Origin: Pseudomonas lini
Lineage (GTDB): Bacteria; Pseudomonadota; Gammaproteobacteria; Pseudomonadales; Pseudomonadaceae
Length of the DNA stretch: 64,000 nt
Direction of reading: 5' to 3'
Assembly (NCBI RefSeq): GCF_001042905.1
Contig: NZ_JYLB01000012.1
Coordinates: forward strand, 1 to 64,000
A program made the translations under genes and the position numbers. Positions within the stretch are counted from its first letter, which is position 1; every line of letters begins with the position of its first letter. The notes under the pieces were generated by a model. The model saw nothing but the letters and a program-made list of their open reading frames with translations. It made no database searches and was not told where the DNA came from. This document shows positions 25,183 to 35,600 of this stretch, one piece after another.

Positions 25183-25201
25183 GGTTAATCATCGGTTAAT
25201 C
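25183..25201. promoter_or_regulatory. Candidate response-regulator site: direct repeat GGTTAATC-N3-GGTTAATC
   Basis: Two identical octamers at 25183-25190 and 25194-25201 start 11 bases apart, one helical turn, as is typical of OmpR-family tandem half-sites. They lie in the divergent gap between the response regulator and dsbD, 48 bases before the dsbD ATG. Confidence 0.65.
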
Positions 25202-25248
25202 GCCGCCCGCCACTGTGCACCTCACTTGCACAGGGATAAGGCTTACCC

Positions 25249-26985
25249 ATGCGTCGATTGTTTTTATTCTTTGTTCTGTTGATCTCGGGTGTGGCCCAGG
25301 CTGGAACGAATCCGTTCGAGACCAAACCCGAGTTTCTCCCGGTGGAAAAAGCGTTCATCTTCACCTCCGAACGCCTTGAATCCGGGGAAACCCAGCTCTA
25401 TTGGCAAATTGCCGACAATTATTACCTGTATCAGAAACGCCTGAAATTCGACGGGCTGGCCCCGGAGCAGATGCCAGTGCTACCGGAGGGCGAGTCCCAC
25501 AGCGACGAGTTCTTCGGCGAACAGCAAGTCTACCGCCAGGGCCTGGAGCTGAAGATTCCGGCCGGAGCCACTGGTCAGATCAAAGTTGGCTTCCAGGGCT
25601 GCGCCGATGCCGGTTTGTGCTATCCGCCGCAGACTCAAGTGGTCAACCTTGGCACAAGTAACGTCCTTGCCGCGTTTGGTGAAGAGGCGCCCGACCAGGC
25701 CCTTGCCAGCGGCCTGCAACAACGAGCGTTGGGTTGGAGCCTGTTGGTGTTCTTCGGCCTGGGGCTGCTGCTGGCTTTCACCCCTTGTTCGTTACCGATG
25801 CTGCCGATTCTGGCGGGTTTGATTATTGGCAGTGGGGCCACGCCGAAACGCGGCTTCGCCCTGGCGACCAGTTACGTCGTGAGCATGGCGCTGGTGTATG
25901 CGGCGATGGGCGTTTTGGCTGCGCTGCTTGGCGCGAACCTTCAGGCACTGTTGCAGAACCCCTGGTTGCTGGGCAGTTTTGCGGCGGTGTTCGTATTGCT
26001 GGCCTTGCCGATGTTCGGTTTCTTCGAGCTTCAATTGCCGGTGGCCGTGCGAGATCGGCTGGAACATGTTTCGCGCAATCAGCGTGGTGGCAGCCTGATC
26101 GGTGCCGGTGTGCTCGGGGCTTTGTCCGGCCTGCTGGTCGGTCCGTGCATGACCGCACCGCTGGCGGGGGCTCTGCTCTATATCGCCCAGAGTGGAAATG
26201 CCCTGCATGGCGGGCTGATTTTGTTCGCCATGGGCATTGGCATCGGTGTGCCGCTGTTGCTTCTGGTGACTGTCGGCAATCGCTTCCTGCCCAAACCGGG
26301 TGCGTGGATGAACCTGCTCAAGGGTGTGTTCGGTTTCCTGTTCCTCGCTACTGCGCTGCTGATGCTGCGTTCGGTGCTGGCGCCTTCCCTGTGGCTCGGG
26401 TTGTGCGGTGCCTTGCTGTTAATCGCCGCTTACAGCGCGTGGAAACAGTCCGAGGGCTTCGGTCGCATCGCCCAACTTTTCGGCGCCAGTTCGCTGTTGT
26501 TGGGACTGTGGGGCAGCCTGCTGGTGGTGGGTGCGGCGGGCGGCAGTGACGATCCGTATCAGCCGTTGCAGGTGTACAGCGCCGGCCGTACCGGCGTTAC
26601 CGCGCCGAGCGCTCATGATGCCTTCACGACGATCAAGGAGCCCGCCGCCCTGCAACGCGAACTCGACGCGGCCAAAGCTCAGGGCCAATGGGTGCTGCTG
26701 GACTACTACGCCGACTGGTGTGTGTCGTGCAAAGTCATGGAAAAACAGGTTTTCGGCAAACCGCAGGTACTGGAAGCGCTCAGCGATGTGCGCTTGCTAC
26801 GGCTGGACGTCACCGCCGACAATGCCGCCAGCCGCGAACTGCTCGGCCGTTATAAAGTGCCGGGGCCGCCAAGCCTGTTGTGGATCGGCCCCGACGGCGA
26901 AGAGCGCCGCAGCCAGCGCATCACCGGTGAGGTCGATGCCGGCACCTTCCTGCAACGCTGGACCACCACCCGAGACGCTCGTTAA
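25249..26985 (+). CDS. dsbD: Thiol:disulfide interchange protein DsbD (second copy type)
   Basis: A 578-residue protein that carries electrons from cytoplasmic thioredoxin to the periplasm. Layout: signal peptide, N-terminal alpha domain with the Cys pair in GCADAGLCYPP (about residues 119-125), eight membrane helices with CSLPM (in TPCSLPM) and GPCMTAPL Cys residues, and the C-terminal thioredoxin domain with WCVSCK (about residue 494). All three redox Cys pairs are present. First gene of a three-gene operon with a TlpA-like and a DsbG-like gene; regulated probably by the divergent two-component system. Confidence 0.92.
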   Translation: MRRLFLFFVLLISGVAQAGTNPFETKPEFLPVEKAFIFTSERLESGETQLYWQIADNYYLYQKRLKFDGLAPEQMPVLPEGESHSDEFFGEQQVYRQGLELKIPAGATGQIKVGFQGCADAGLCYPPQTQVVNLGTSNVLAAFGEEAPDQALASGLQQRALGWSLLVFFGLGLLLAFTPCSLPMLPILAGLIIGSGATPKRGFALATSYVVSMALVYAAMGVLAALLGANLQALLQNPWLLGSFAAVFVLLALPMFGFFELQLPVAVRDRLEHVSRNQRGGSLIGAGVLGALSGLLVGPCMTAPLAGALLYIAQSGNALHGGLILFAMGIGIGVPLLLLVTVGNRFLPKPGAWMNLLKGVFGFLFLATALLMLRSVLAPSLWLGLCGALLLIAAYSAWKQSEGFGRIAQLFGASSLLLGLWGSLLVVGAAGGSDDPYQPLQVYSAGRTGVTAPSAHDAFTTIKEPAALQRELDAAKAQGQWVLLDYYADWCVSCKVMEKQVFGKPQVLEALSDVRLLRLDVTADNAASRELLGRYKVPGPPSLLWIGPDGEERRSQRITGEVDAGTFLQRWTTTRDAR

Positions 26986-27851
26986 TGCTGACTTTTACCC
27001 TCGGCACCTTTGCCATCGCGCTTAATCACCTGCTGCTGATCAGTGCCCTGGCGCTGGCGACTTTTGTCGGCTGGCGGGTGGCCAAGCGTGGCGGCGAGAA
27101 CCCGGAGTCGGTGCTGTTCAGCCTGTTCCTGCTGGGCATGCTGGCGGCTCGGGTCGGTTTCGTGATCGCCTACTGGGCGCAGTATCGCAACGATCCATGG
27201 CAGATCATCGACTTGCGCGACGGTGGTTTCCTCGCTTGGCCCGGGGTGATTGTGCTGTTGCTCGCCGCCCTGTATCGAGGCTGGCGTCGCCCGGCCCTGC
27301 GTCGCCCGTTAGGCTTCGGCGTAGGCTGCGGTCTGGCATTTTGGCTGCTGGCGACGTTCTCCCTGAATATTTACGAACAAGGCACGCGCCTGCCGCAGAT
27401 CACCCTGCGCAATGCCGCCGGCCAAACCATACAGCTCAGCGACTACCAGGGCGGTCCGCTGGTCATCAATCTTTGGGCTACTTGGTGCCCGCCGTGCCGC
27501 CGGGAAATGCCAGTGCTGGAAAATGCCCAGCAACAGCGTCCGGACCTGACATTTCTGTTCGTCAACCAAGCCGAAAGCATGCAGAGCGTCAGCACCTTCC
27601 TCGAAACCCAGGGCCTGAGCCTGACTAACGTGCTGTTCGATGGCAGCGGTCGATTGAGTCAGGCCGTGGGTTCCATGGCATTGCCGACTACGCTGTTCTA
27701 TAGCCCCGACGGATACCTGCTGGGCAGCCATCTGGGCGAACTCTCTGAAGCCAGCCTGGCCCGCGCCCTGGAAAACTTCGACACCCCGAACCCGGCCACC
27801 TCGGCCACGCCTTCAAGGAAATTGCCATGCTCCGCCTCCGCCACCTGCTGA
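26985..27851 (+). CDS. Lgt-like membrane domain fused to a TlpA-type thioredoxin domain
   Basis: A 288-residue protein. Residues about 1-130 hold four membrane helices with similarity to prolipoprotein diacylglyceryl transferase: ARVGFVIAYWAQYRNDPW followed by LRDGGFLAWPG. Where Lgt has GGMSFHGG with an essential His, this protein has GGFLAWPG, so the catalytic His is missing. Residues about 135-275 form a periplasmic thioredoxin/TlpA domain with WATWCPPCR and a cis-Pro in MALPTT. It probably receives electrons from DsbD. The end overlaps dsbG by 25 bases. Confidence 0.85.
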   Translation: MLTFTLGTFAIALNHLLLISALALATFVGWRVAKRGGENPESVLFSLFLLGMLAARVGFVIAYWAQYRNDPWQIIDLRDGGFLAWPGVIVLLLAALYRGWRRPALRRPLGFGVGCGLAFWLLATFSLNIYEQGTRLPQITLRNAAGQTIQLSDYQGGPLVINLWATWCPPCRREMPVLENAQQQRPDLTFLFVNQAESMQSVSTFLETQGLSLTNVLFDGSGRLSQAVGSMALPTTLFYSPDGYLLGSHLGELSEASLARALENFDTPNPATSATPSRKLPCSASATC

Positions 27852-28594
27852 CGTTGACCCTGGGTGCCGCCCTGCTGCACTTGCCGTCGGTACAGGCCGA
27901 AGAATTGCCTGAAGCGATCAAGAAGATCGAAGCCAAGGGCGCCAAAATTGTCGGCACCTTCGACGCGCCCGACGGCCTGCGCGGTTATGCAGCGCAGTAC
28001 CAGAACCGCGGCATGGCGCTGTACCTGACCCCGGATGGCAAACATGTACTGCTGGGCAATTTGTACGACGCCCAAGGCAATGACCTGAGCAGCGCGCCGT
28101 TGCAGAAACTGGTCTACGCGCCGATGGCCAAGGAAGTCTGGGCCAAAATGGAAGCGAGCAACTGGATCGGTGATGGCAACAAGGACGCACCGCGAATCGT
28201 TTATCTGTTCAGCGACCCGAATTGCCCGTACTGCAACATGTTCTGGGAACAGGCGCGGCCGTGGGTCAAGGCCGGCAAAGTGCAGTTGCGGCACATCATG
28301 GTCGGTATCATTCGCGAAGACAGCCCGGGCAAATCCGCCGCGCTGCTGGCCGCCAAGGACCCGCAAAAAGCGTTGGCAGACCACGAGAAATCCGGCAAGG
28401 ACAGTTCGCTCAAAGCCCTGAAAGACGTGCCGCCGGCCATTCAGGCGAAACTCGCGGCGAACATGCAGTTGATGGAAGACCTGGAACTGGCCGCCACCCC
28501 GGCGATTTTCTATATGGATGACAAAGGTCAGCTGCAACAGCAACAAGGCGCGCCGTCGCCGGATAAATTGGTGAAGATTCTCGGGCCCAAATAG
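27827..28594 (+). CDS. dsbG: Periplasmic disulfide isomerase DsbG
   Basis: A 255-residue DsbC/DsbG-family protein with a signal peptide ending SVQAEE, an N-terminal dimerisation domain (residues about 25-95) and a catalytic thioredoxin domain with active site NCPYCN (CPYC, about residue 133) and cis-Pro in AATPAIFY. It protects or isomerises periplasmic thiols and is kept reduced by DsbD. The start lies inside the previous gene; overlap indicates coupling. A type B REPIN follows within 4 bases of the stop. Confidence 0.9.
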   Translation: MLRLRHLLTLTLGAALLHLPSVQAEELPEAIKKIEAKGAKIVGTFDAPDGLRGYAAQYQNRGMALYLTPDGKHVLLGNLYDAQGNDLSSAPLQKLVYAPMAKEVWAKMEASNWIGDGNKDAPRIVYLFSDPNCPYCNMFWEQARPWVKAGKVQLRHIMVGIIREDSPGKSAALLAAKDPQKALADHEKSGKDSSLKALKDVPPAIQAKLAANMQLMEDLELAATPAIFYMDDKGQLQQQQGAPSPDKLVKILGPK

Positions 28595-28597
28595 CAA

Positions 28598-28672
28598 GAT
28601 CAAAAGATCGCAGCCTTCGGCAGCTCCTACATGAGACCGGCGTAGGAGCTGCCGAAGGCTGCGATCTTTTTT
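28598..28672. repeat. REPIN (type B) between dsbG and the hydrolase gene
   Basis: GATCAAAAGATCGCAGCCTT and its inverse are 15 bases apart. The inverse arm ends with a T run (GCGATCTTTTTTC), so it can serve as a terminator for dsbG. It abuts the convergent hydrolase stop codon. Confidence 0.9.
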
Positions 28673-29496
28673 CAGGCGCTACACGGATCTCTGTCGGCCA
28701 AAAACCTCAGCAGCGCCTCGGTGACGAATGCCGGGTTCTCCAGATTGGAGATATGCCCCGCCTCCGGTACCAGCACATACGGACACCCAATCAATTCGGC
28801 CATTTCTTTGGTTTCCGACGGCGGTCGCGGTTTGTCCTGATCGCCGCACATCAACCGCGTGGTTTCAGGATTCAGTTCACCCAGACGCGGCAACAGATCA
28901 TCACGACCAAAGGTAATCCGCCCCATCGGCACGATGCTTTGACGCAGACGATCGGCCGGCAGCGCAGCCAGTCTGGCGCGGAAATCCTGATACAGCGCCG
29001 ACTGCGGATCGATGCCCGGACGGAAGAAAATCGGCACAATAATGTCGAGCAGCTGCGGCGAGATCACACCGCTGTCTTCGATCTGCTTGAACAGCGAGAA
29101 ATAGTATTGGCGTGTCGGTTCCGGTTCGACGCCGACGTAGGTGTCCATCAGCACCAGACCGTTGAGCCGCTGCGGTGCTGACAGCGCCAGTCGAACACCC
29201 CACATGCCACCCACCGAAAGACCGACCAGCGTGACGCGATCGATGTGCAGATGATCGAGCAATGCCAGTGCCTGGCGCGCCACGTCATCCAGCGACGTCA
29301 TGCACTCTGGCATCCGCCCGGATTCGCCATGGCCCCACAGGTCCAGGGCGATGACCCGATAATGCTGCGACAGCGCCGCAATCTGCGGCGCCCACATGGC
29401 CTGGTCCCACAGGTAACTGCCGGCCAGCAGAACCGCAGGGCCTTTGCCTTTATCTATGTAGTGAAGCGCTTGTCCATCAACCGTTACGAAGGGCAT
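28672..29496 (-). CDS. Alpha/beta hydrolase
   Basis: A 274-residue alpha/beta-hydrolase-fold protein. Nucleophile elbow LVGLSVGGMWG (Ser about residue 97), acid in MCGDQDKPRP and catalytic His in PEAGHISNLE complete the triad. The DLWGHGESG oxyanion motif is clear. Substrate unknown. It lies upstream of nothing obvious and directly past the pvdL 3' end on the same strand; no IS box precedes it, so a pyoverdine link is not supported. Confidence 0.88.
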   Translation of the reverse strand: MPFVTVDGQALHYIDKGKGPAVLLAGSYLWDQAMWAPQIAALSQHYRVIALDLWGHGESGRMPECMTSLDDVARQALALLDHLHIDRVTLVGLSVGGMWGVRLALSAPQRLNGLVLMDTYVGVEPEPTRQYYFSLFKQIEDSGVISPQLLDIIVPIFFRPGIDPQSALYQDFRARLAALPADRLRQSIVPMGRITFGRDDLLPRLGELNPETTRLMCGDQDKPRPPSETKEMAELIGCPYVLVPEAGHISNLENPAFVTEALLRFLADRDPCSA

Positions 29497-29579
29497 CGAC
29501 TGTCTCCCTGGTGAAATCGGATCCATTAAAAAGCACAGGAAGACTGATCCGCATGGGACCGGCAGTCAACCCGATTGAA

Positions 29580-29693
29580 GATCAAAAGATCGCAGGCTTC
29601 GCCAGCTCCTACATGGGCTCGGTGTACACCCGCACGAACCCAATGGGCTCGGCGTACACCTGTAGGAGCTGCCGCAGGCTGCGATCTTTTGAC
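29580..29693. repeat. REPIN (type B) with internal 18-bp direct repeat, past the pvdL stop
   Basis: Arms AGATCAAAAGATCGCAGGCT and its inverse flank a loop with two near-identical 18-mers (ATGGGCTCGGTGTACACC at 29613 and ATGGGCTCGGCGTACACC at 29643), period 30. The right arm ends one base before the pvdL stop codon. Confidence 0.88.
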
Positions 29694-29694
29694 T

Positions 29695-32600
29695 TTAAAG
29701 GCCCTCCAACTCCGCCATCAGGTCATTAAGCCGATCCACCTTCTCCTCGGTAATGTCACTCGCCGCCAACCCATCAATGTATTCGGCCAACTCCCCCACC
29801 GTGCTGCACTCGAACATCGCCCGTAGCGGGACGTTGCGTTGCAGGGCTTTTTGCACCCGCGAGGCGATCTGTGTGGCCAGCAGCGAATGGCCGCCGAGTT
29901 CGAAGAAGTTGTCACGCACGCCGACCTTCTCGACCTTCAACACTTCAGCCCAAATATCCGCCAGGGTCTGTTCCAGCTCATTGCGCGGCGCCTGATAGTC
30001 CTGGCTCTGCAACTGGCCGATTTCCAGCACTGGCAAGGCCTTGCGATCGAGTTTGCCATTGGCGTTGAGCGGTAGCTTGTCGAGCCACAACCAGTGCAGC
30101 GGCACCATGTATTCCGGCAATTCGGCGCGCAGACGTTGCTTGATGCGTTCCAGTCGTTCGTTCGGGTTCAGCGCCGAATCCGCTGCAACCAGATAGCCAA
30201 CCAAATGCTTGCCGTTGACGCCCTCCTGTACACCCACCGCTGCATCGCGAACTTCCGGTTGCTCGTGCAGACGGGCTTCGATTTCACCCAGTTCGATGCG
30301 GTAACCGCGGATCTTCACTTGATGGTCGATGCGCCCGACGTATTCCAGCACGCCGTCACTGCGACGTCGGGCCAGGTCGCCGGTGCGATACAGACGATCA
30401 CCCGGTGCGCCGAACGGGTTCGGCACAAACACCTGAGCGGTACGCAACGGATCGCTCACATAGCCGCGCCCTACGCCAATGCCGGCCACACACAACTCAC
30501 CCACCGCTCCCAATGGCACCAACTCCAGCGCGCCATCGAGCAGGTACAAACGGTTGTTGTCGGTCGGTGTACCAATCGGCAGATAACTGCCGCGCGTCGA
30601 AGCCAGATCGACGCGGAAGAACGCCACATCGTCCGAGCATTCCGCCGGGCCATAGGCGTTCACCAAGCCAATCTCCGGGTAACGCAGCAACCATTGATGC
30701 GCCAGTTCCGGCGGCATCGCTTCACCGGTCGGCAGCATCCAGCGCAGGCCGTCGAGGCTCATGCGGTCCTGGGCGAGCATGCCCTGAATCAGCGACGGCA
30801 CGCTTTCGAGCACGGTGATGCCGTGACTCTGAACGTGAGCCAACAAGCCTTGCGGATCGTGGGCGATGCTGTTCGGCACAATGTCGACCCGAGCGCCGAA
30901 CAGCGGTGCCGCGAGGAACTGCCAGACCGAAATGTCGAAGCTTTGCGAGGCGGTCTGAGCGATCACATCGGCGGCGCTCAGTTTCAGGTACGGCACCTTG
31001 CTCAACTGGTTATTGAGCATGCCGCGCTGCTCGACCATCACACCCTTCGGCAAGCCGGTGGAACCCGAGGTGTAGATCACGTAGGCGAGGTTGTCCGGGC
31101 CGCTGTAAATGCCCGGATTGGCCACCGAAACATCGCTCGCCTGCACGTCTTCCCAGACCAGCAATCGAGGTCGATTGGCACAACCGAATTCTTCCAACAG
31201 AGCGACGGCTTGCTCACGACACGCCTGAGTACAAACCAGCAACGGCGTGCGGCTCAGGTCAATGATCCGGCTCAGGCGCTGACTCGGCAGACCCGGGTCC
31301 AGCGGCAGGTAACCGGCACCGGCCTTGAAGCTGCCGATGATCATGCCCAGCAAATCAAGGTTACGTTCGGCGAGCAGCGCCACCGGTTGATCCAGGCCAA
31401 CGCCAGCTGCAATCAGCGCATGGCCGAGACGGTTGCTGCGCTGGTTCAGCTCAACGTAGCTGTGCTGCTGATCCAGGCAACTGGCGGCAATCCGCTGCGG
31501 ATGCTCGGCAACTTGCGCTTCGAACAATGAGACATAGCTCTGCTCCAGCGGGTAGTCGTGTTCACTCTGGTTGCAGCCATGGATCAGGAAGTCCTGTTCC
31601 TCGGTGCCCAGCAACGGCAGATCCGCCATGTCGCCATGGAAGCCTTCGACCAGCGCCAGCAGCAGGCGCTTGAATTCGCCGAGCATGCGCTCGACCGTGG
31701 ATTCGTCGAAATAACGCTGGTCGTAGGACAGGTGCAAGCCCAGGTCATCGCCCGGATAACACACCGCCGTCAACGGGAAGTTGGTGTGGGTGCGGCCCGA
31801 ATCCGAAGTCGCGTTGAGGCTCTGCGCACGGTCCAGCACCGAGACTTCCACCGGCGCGTTTTCGAACACGAACAAGCTGTCGAACAGCGGCTGGCCTTTA
31901 GGCAGTTCGCTGTTTTCCTGGATGCTCACCAGCGGCAAGTATTCGTACTCGCGCAGTTGCATGTTGCTGTCGAGCAAGCCAGTGAGCCACTGACGAACGC
32001 TGCAACGCTGATCGTCTTCGGGCATTTTCACCCGCAGGGCGATGCTGTTGATGAACAGCCCGACGGTGCGCTGCATCTCCGGCATTTCCACCGGACGCCC
32101 GGCCACCGTGACGCCGAACAGCACGTCGCGATCACCGCTCAAGCGACGCAGCACCAGCGCCCACGCCGCCTGGGCGAAGGTGTTGATGGTCAGCTGATGG
32201 GCCTGAGCCAGTTCGCGCAATTGCGCACCATCGCGGGCATCGAGTCGGGTATAGCGGTCACCGACGATCATGCCACCGCTGTCGCCGGCATGTTCACGCA
32301 GGAACGGCCGGTCGCTCGGAATCGGTGTGGTGCGCTCGAAACCTTGCAGGTTCTGCTGCCACCACTGCCGCGCTTCGGCCAGGCTCTGGCGTTGCAGCCA
32401 GCCGATGTAGTCGCGATAACGCGGCGGCACTGCCAGCTGCGCTTCCCGACCTTCGCCGAGGGCGGTGTAGATCTCGAAGAAATCGTTCATCAGCAACGAA
32501 CGGCACCAGGCATCGATGAGGATGTGGTGGTTGCTCATCATAAACCAGTAACGCGCCGCGCCCACGCGGATCAAACGCAGGTGGAACGGTGCCTGGTTGA

Positions 32601-35600
32601 GCAGATCGAACCCGGCCTCACGCTCGCTTTTCAGCAACGCCTGCAACTTCGGCTCTTGCTCGGTTTCAGCAACCGCGCTCCAGTCCAGATACTCGATCGG
32701 CGTGCTGCCCGGTTTGTGGATCACTTGCAGCATGTCTTCGCCGACGTTCCAGCAGAACGAGGCGCGCAAGGCTTCGTGACGGGCAATCACCGCTTGCCAG
32801 GCCTGAGCGAAACGTTGCGGGTCGAGCTCGCTGTTAATGCGGTAGCGGTCCTGCATGTAGTAAAGGCCGGTGCCCGGTTCGAGCAAGGTGTGCAGCAGCA
32901 TGCCTTCCTGCATCGGGGTCAGCGGGTAAACGTCTTCGATCATCGCCGCTGGCACTGGCAATGCGTCGAGTTGCGGCTGAGTCAGTCTGGCCAGCGGGAA
33001 GTCCGACGGCGTCAGTCCGCCCGCGTTGTCGCTCAGGCAATGCTGGATCAGGCTTTGCAACTCGCCCAGATACGCCTCTGCCAGTTCAGTGATGGTTTGC
33101 AGATCGTGGCGTTCGGCGCTGAAGGTCCAGCGCAATACCAACTCACCGCCGTAGACCTGACTGTCAACGCTCAGCTCGTTGGGCAGCGGAGCGTGTGGAT
33201 CATGGGCCGCGCCCACCGGTTCATCGAGCGGACGGAACAACGCATCGCTGCCGAAGCTCTGGTCGAACTGCCCCAGGTAGTTGAAGGTGATCGGCGCCAC
33301 CGGCATCGCGGCCATGGTCTGACGGCACACGCCATCGGCCAGATAACGCAGCACGCCATAACCCAAACCTTTGTGCGGCACCGCACGCAGTTGCTCCTTG
33401 ATCGCCTTGATCGACGCACCCTGTTCATTCATAGGTGTGAGGCGCAGCGGGTAGGCGCTGGTGAACCAGCCCACGGTGCGGGTCAGGTCGATCTCGTCGA
33501 ACAGGGTTTCGCGGCCATGGCCTTCGAGTTGAATCAACGCTGATTTGTGACCGCTCCAGCGGCACAGCACACGGGCCAATGCGGTCAGCAGCAGGTCATT
33601 GACCTGAGTGCGATAGGCCGTCGGCGCCTGTTGCAGCAGTTGGCGGGTGCGCTCGCTGTCGAGGCGCACGCTGACGGTTTGCGCGTGACGATTTTGTTGA
33701 CCACCTTGAGGGTGATCACACGGCAATTCAGCGCTTGGGCCGGCCAGTTGCGTCTGCCACCAGCTCAATTCTTCCCGCAAGGATTCACTGCCGGCGTAAG
33801 CCTGCAACCGTGCGGCCCAGTCCTTGAAGCCGCTGGTTTTTGCCGGCAGTTTTACTGACTGCTCTGCGTCGAGTTGACGATAAACCGTTTGCAGATCGTC
33901 TAGCAGCACCCGCCACGACACCCCGTCCACCACCAGATGGTGAATGGCGATGAACAGCCGTTGTTGCCCTTCAGCATCATCGACCAGCAGCGCCCGTATC
34001 AGCGGCCCTTGCTCTAGGTCGAGGCTGCGTTGAGCGTCGGCGAATAGCGCCACACATCTGTCCATGGCCGGCACGTGCACCTGCCACAGCACGGCAGCGT
34101 CGGAAACCGCCTGGTGTTCGGCCTGCCAATGGCCGGCGACGTCGGTGAATCGCAAACGCAAGGCGTCGTGCTGTTCAATCACCGCCAGCAGCGCTTGCTC
34201 CAGACGATGAGGCTCCAGCGCCACTGTTGGTTCCAGCAGCAACGCCTGGTTCCAGTGTTGACGCTCCGGAATTTCAGTGTCGAAGAACCAGTGCTGAATC
34301 GGCGTCAACCGCGATTCACCGCTCAACAACCCTTGCTCGGCCGTGACCTGCTCGGTGCGGGTCGCGACGGCGGCTAGCGTCTGCACGGTCTGGTGCTGGA
34401 ACAAGTCCCGTGGGCTGAAGTGGATGCCCTGCTGCCGCGCACGACTGACCACCTGGATCGACAGAATCGAATCGCCGCCCAGCTCGAAGAAGTTGTCGTT
34501 GAGGCCGACCTGCTGGACGTTCAGCACTTCGCACCAGATCCCGGCCAGCATCAGCTCGAGTTCGTTGCTCGGCGCCACGTAGTGCTGACGATTCAACTCC
34601 GGGTCCGGTGCCGGCAGTGCGCGGCGGTCGAGCTTGCCATTGGCGGTCAGCGGCATGCTTGTCAGCAGGATCAGGTGCGTCGGCACCATGTAATCCGGCA
34701 ACTGAGATTTGAGGTGCGCCTTCAACGCTTCGCGCAATGCGGTTTGTTGCGCTTCATCCTGTTCGGCGACGTCGGTGACCAGATAGCCGACCAATTGCTT
34801 GCCGCTCGGTGCGTCGAGGGCCAGCACCACCGCTTCACGCACGGACTCGTGTTCCAGCAAACGGGTTTCGATCTCGCCCAGTTCGATGCGGAAACCACGG
34901 ATCTTCACTTGATGGTCGATACGGCCGAGGTACTCGACCAGACCATCGACGCGCTGACGGACAAGGTCACCGGTGCGGTACAAACGTCCGCCGTTCGCTG
35001 CAAAAGGATCGGCAACAAACCGTTCGGCGGTCATGCCCGGACGCTGGTGATACCCCTGCGCCAGACCGGCACCGCCGACATACAACTCGCCCGTCGCGCC
35101 TTGCGGCACCAACGCCAGATCGGCGTCGAGGATGTAAGCGACGCGAGCGCCGATCACGCTGCCAATCGGCACGCTACCAAGCCCTTCTTCCAATTGCTCG
35201 GGTGCCAGGCTGGCGAGCGGCATGACCACGGTTTCGGTCGGGCCGTAGGCGTTGAAAAACAGGCTCGGCTTGAACGCCGCGCGAATTCGTTGCAAGTGTT
35301 CGCCGGTCAGGGCCTCGCCACCGGTGATGCACATGCGCACCGGCAGGGTTTCGCCCTGGGTCGCCAGCCATTGCGCCAACTGGCTGCCGTAGCTTGGGGT
35401 GAAACCAAGAATGTTGATGTTATGACGGCGAATCAGCCCGCAAATCTCTTGCGCATCCCACTGGCCTTGCGCACGCAGGACAACCTGCGCGCCGCTCAAC
35501 AGCGGCACCAGCAGACGTTCGGTCGCGGCATCGAAGTTGATCGAATAGAAGTGCAATTCACAGTCGTCCGGGCGCATACCGAAGCGCTCGATCACCGCGC

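Noticed and set aside
28672..29496. Alpha/beta hydrolase as the PvdG thioesterase
   Set aside because: It has a hydrolase triad but the GLSVGGMWG elbow and overall pattern are of the general esterase/lactonase type, and no IS box lies upstream.
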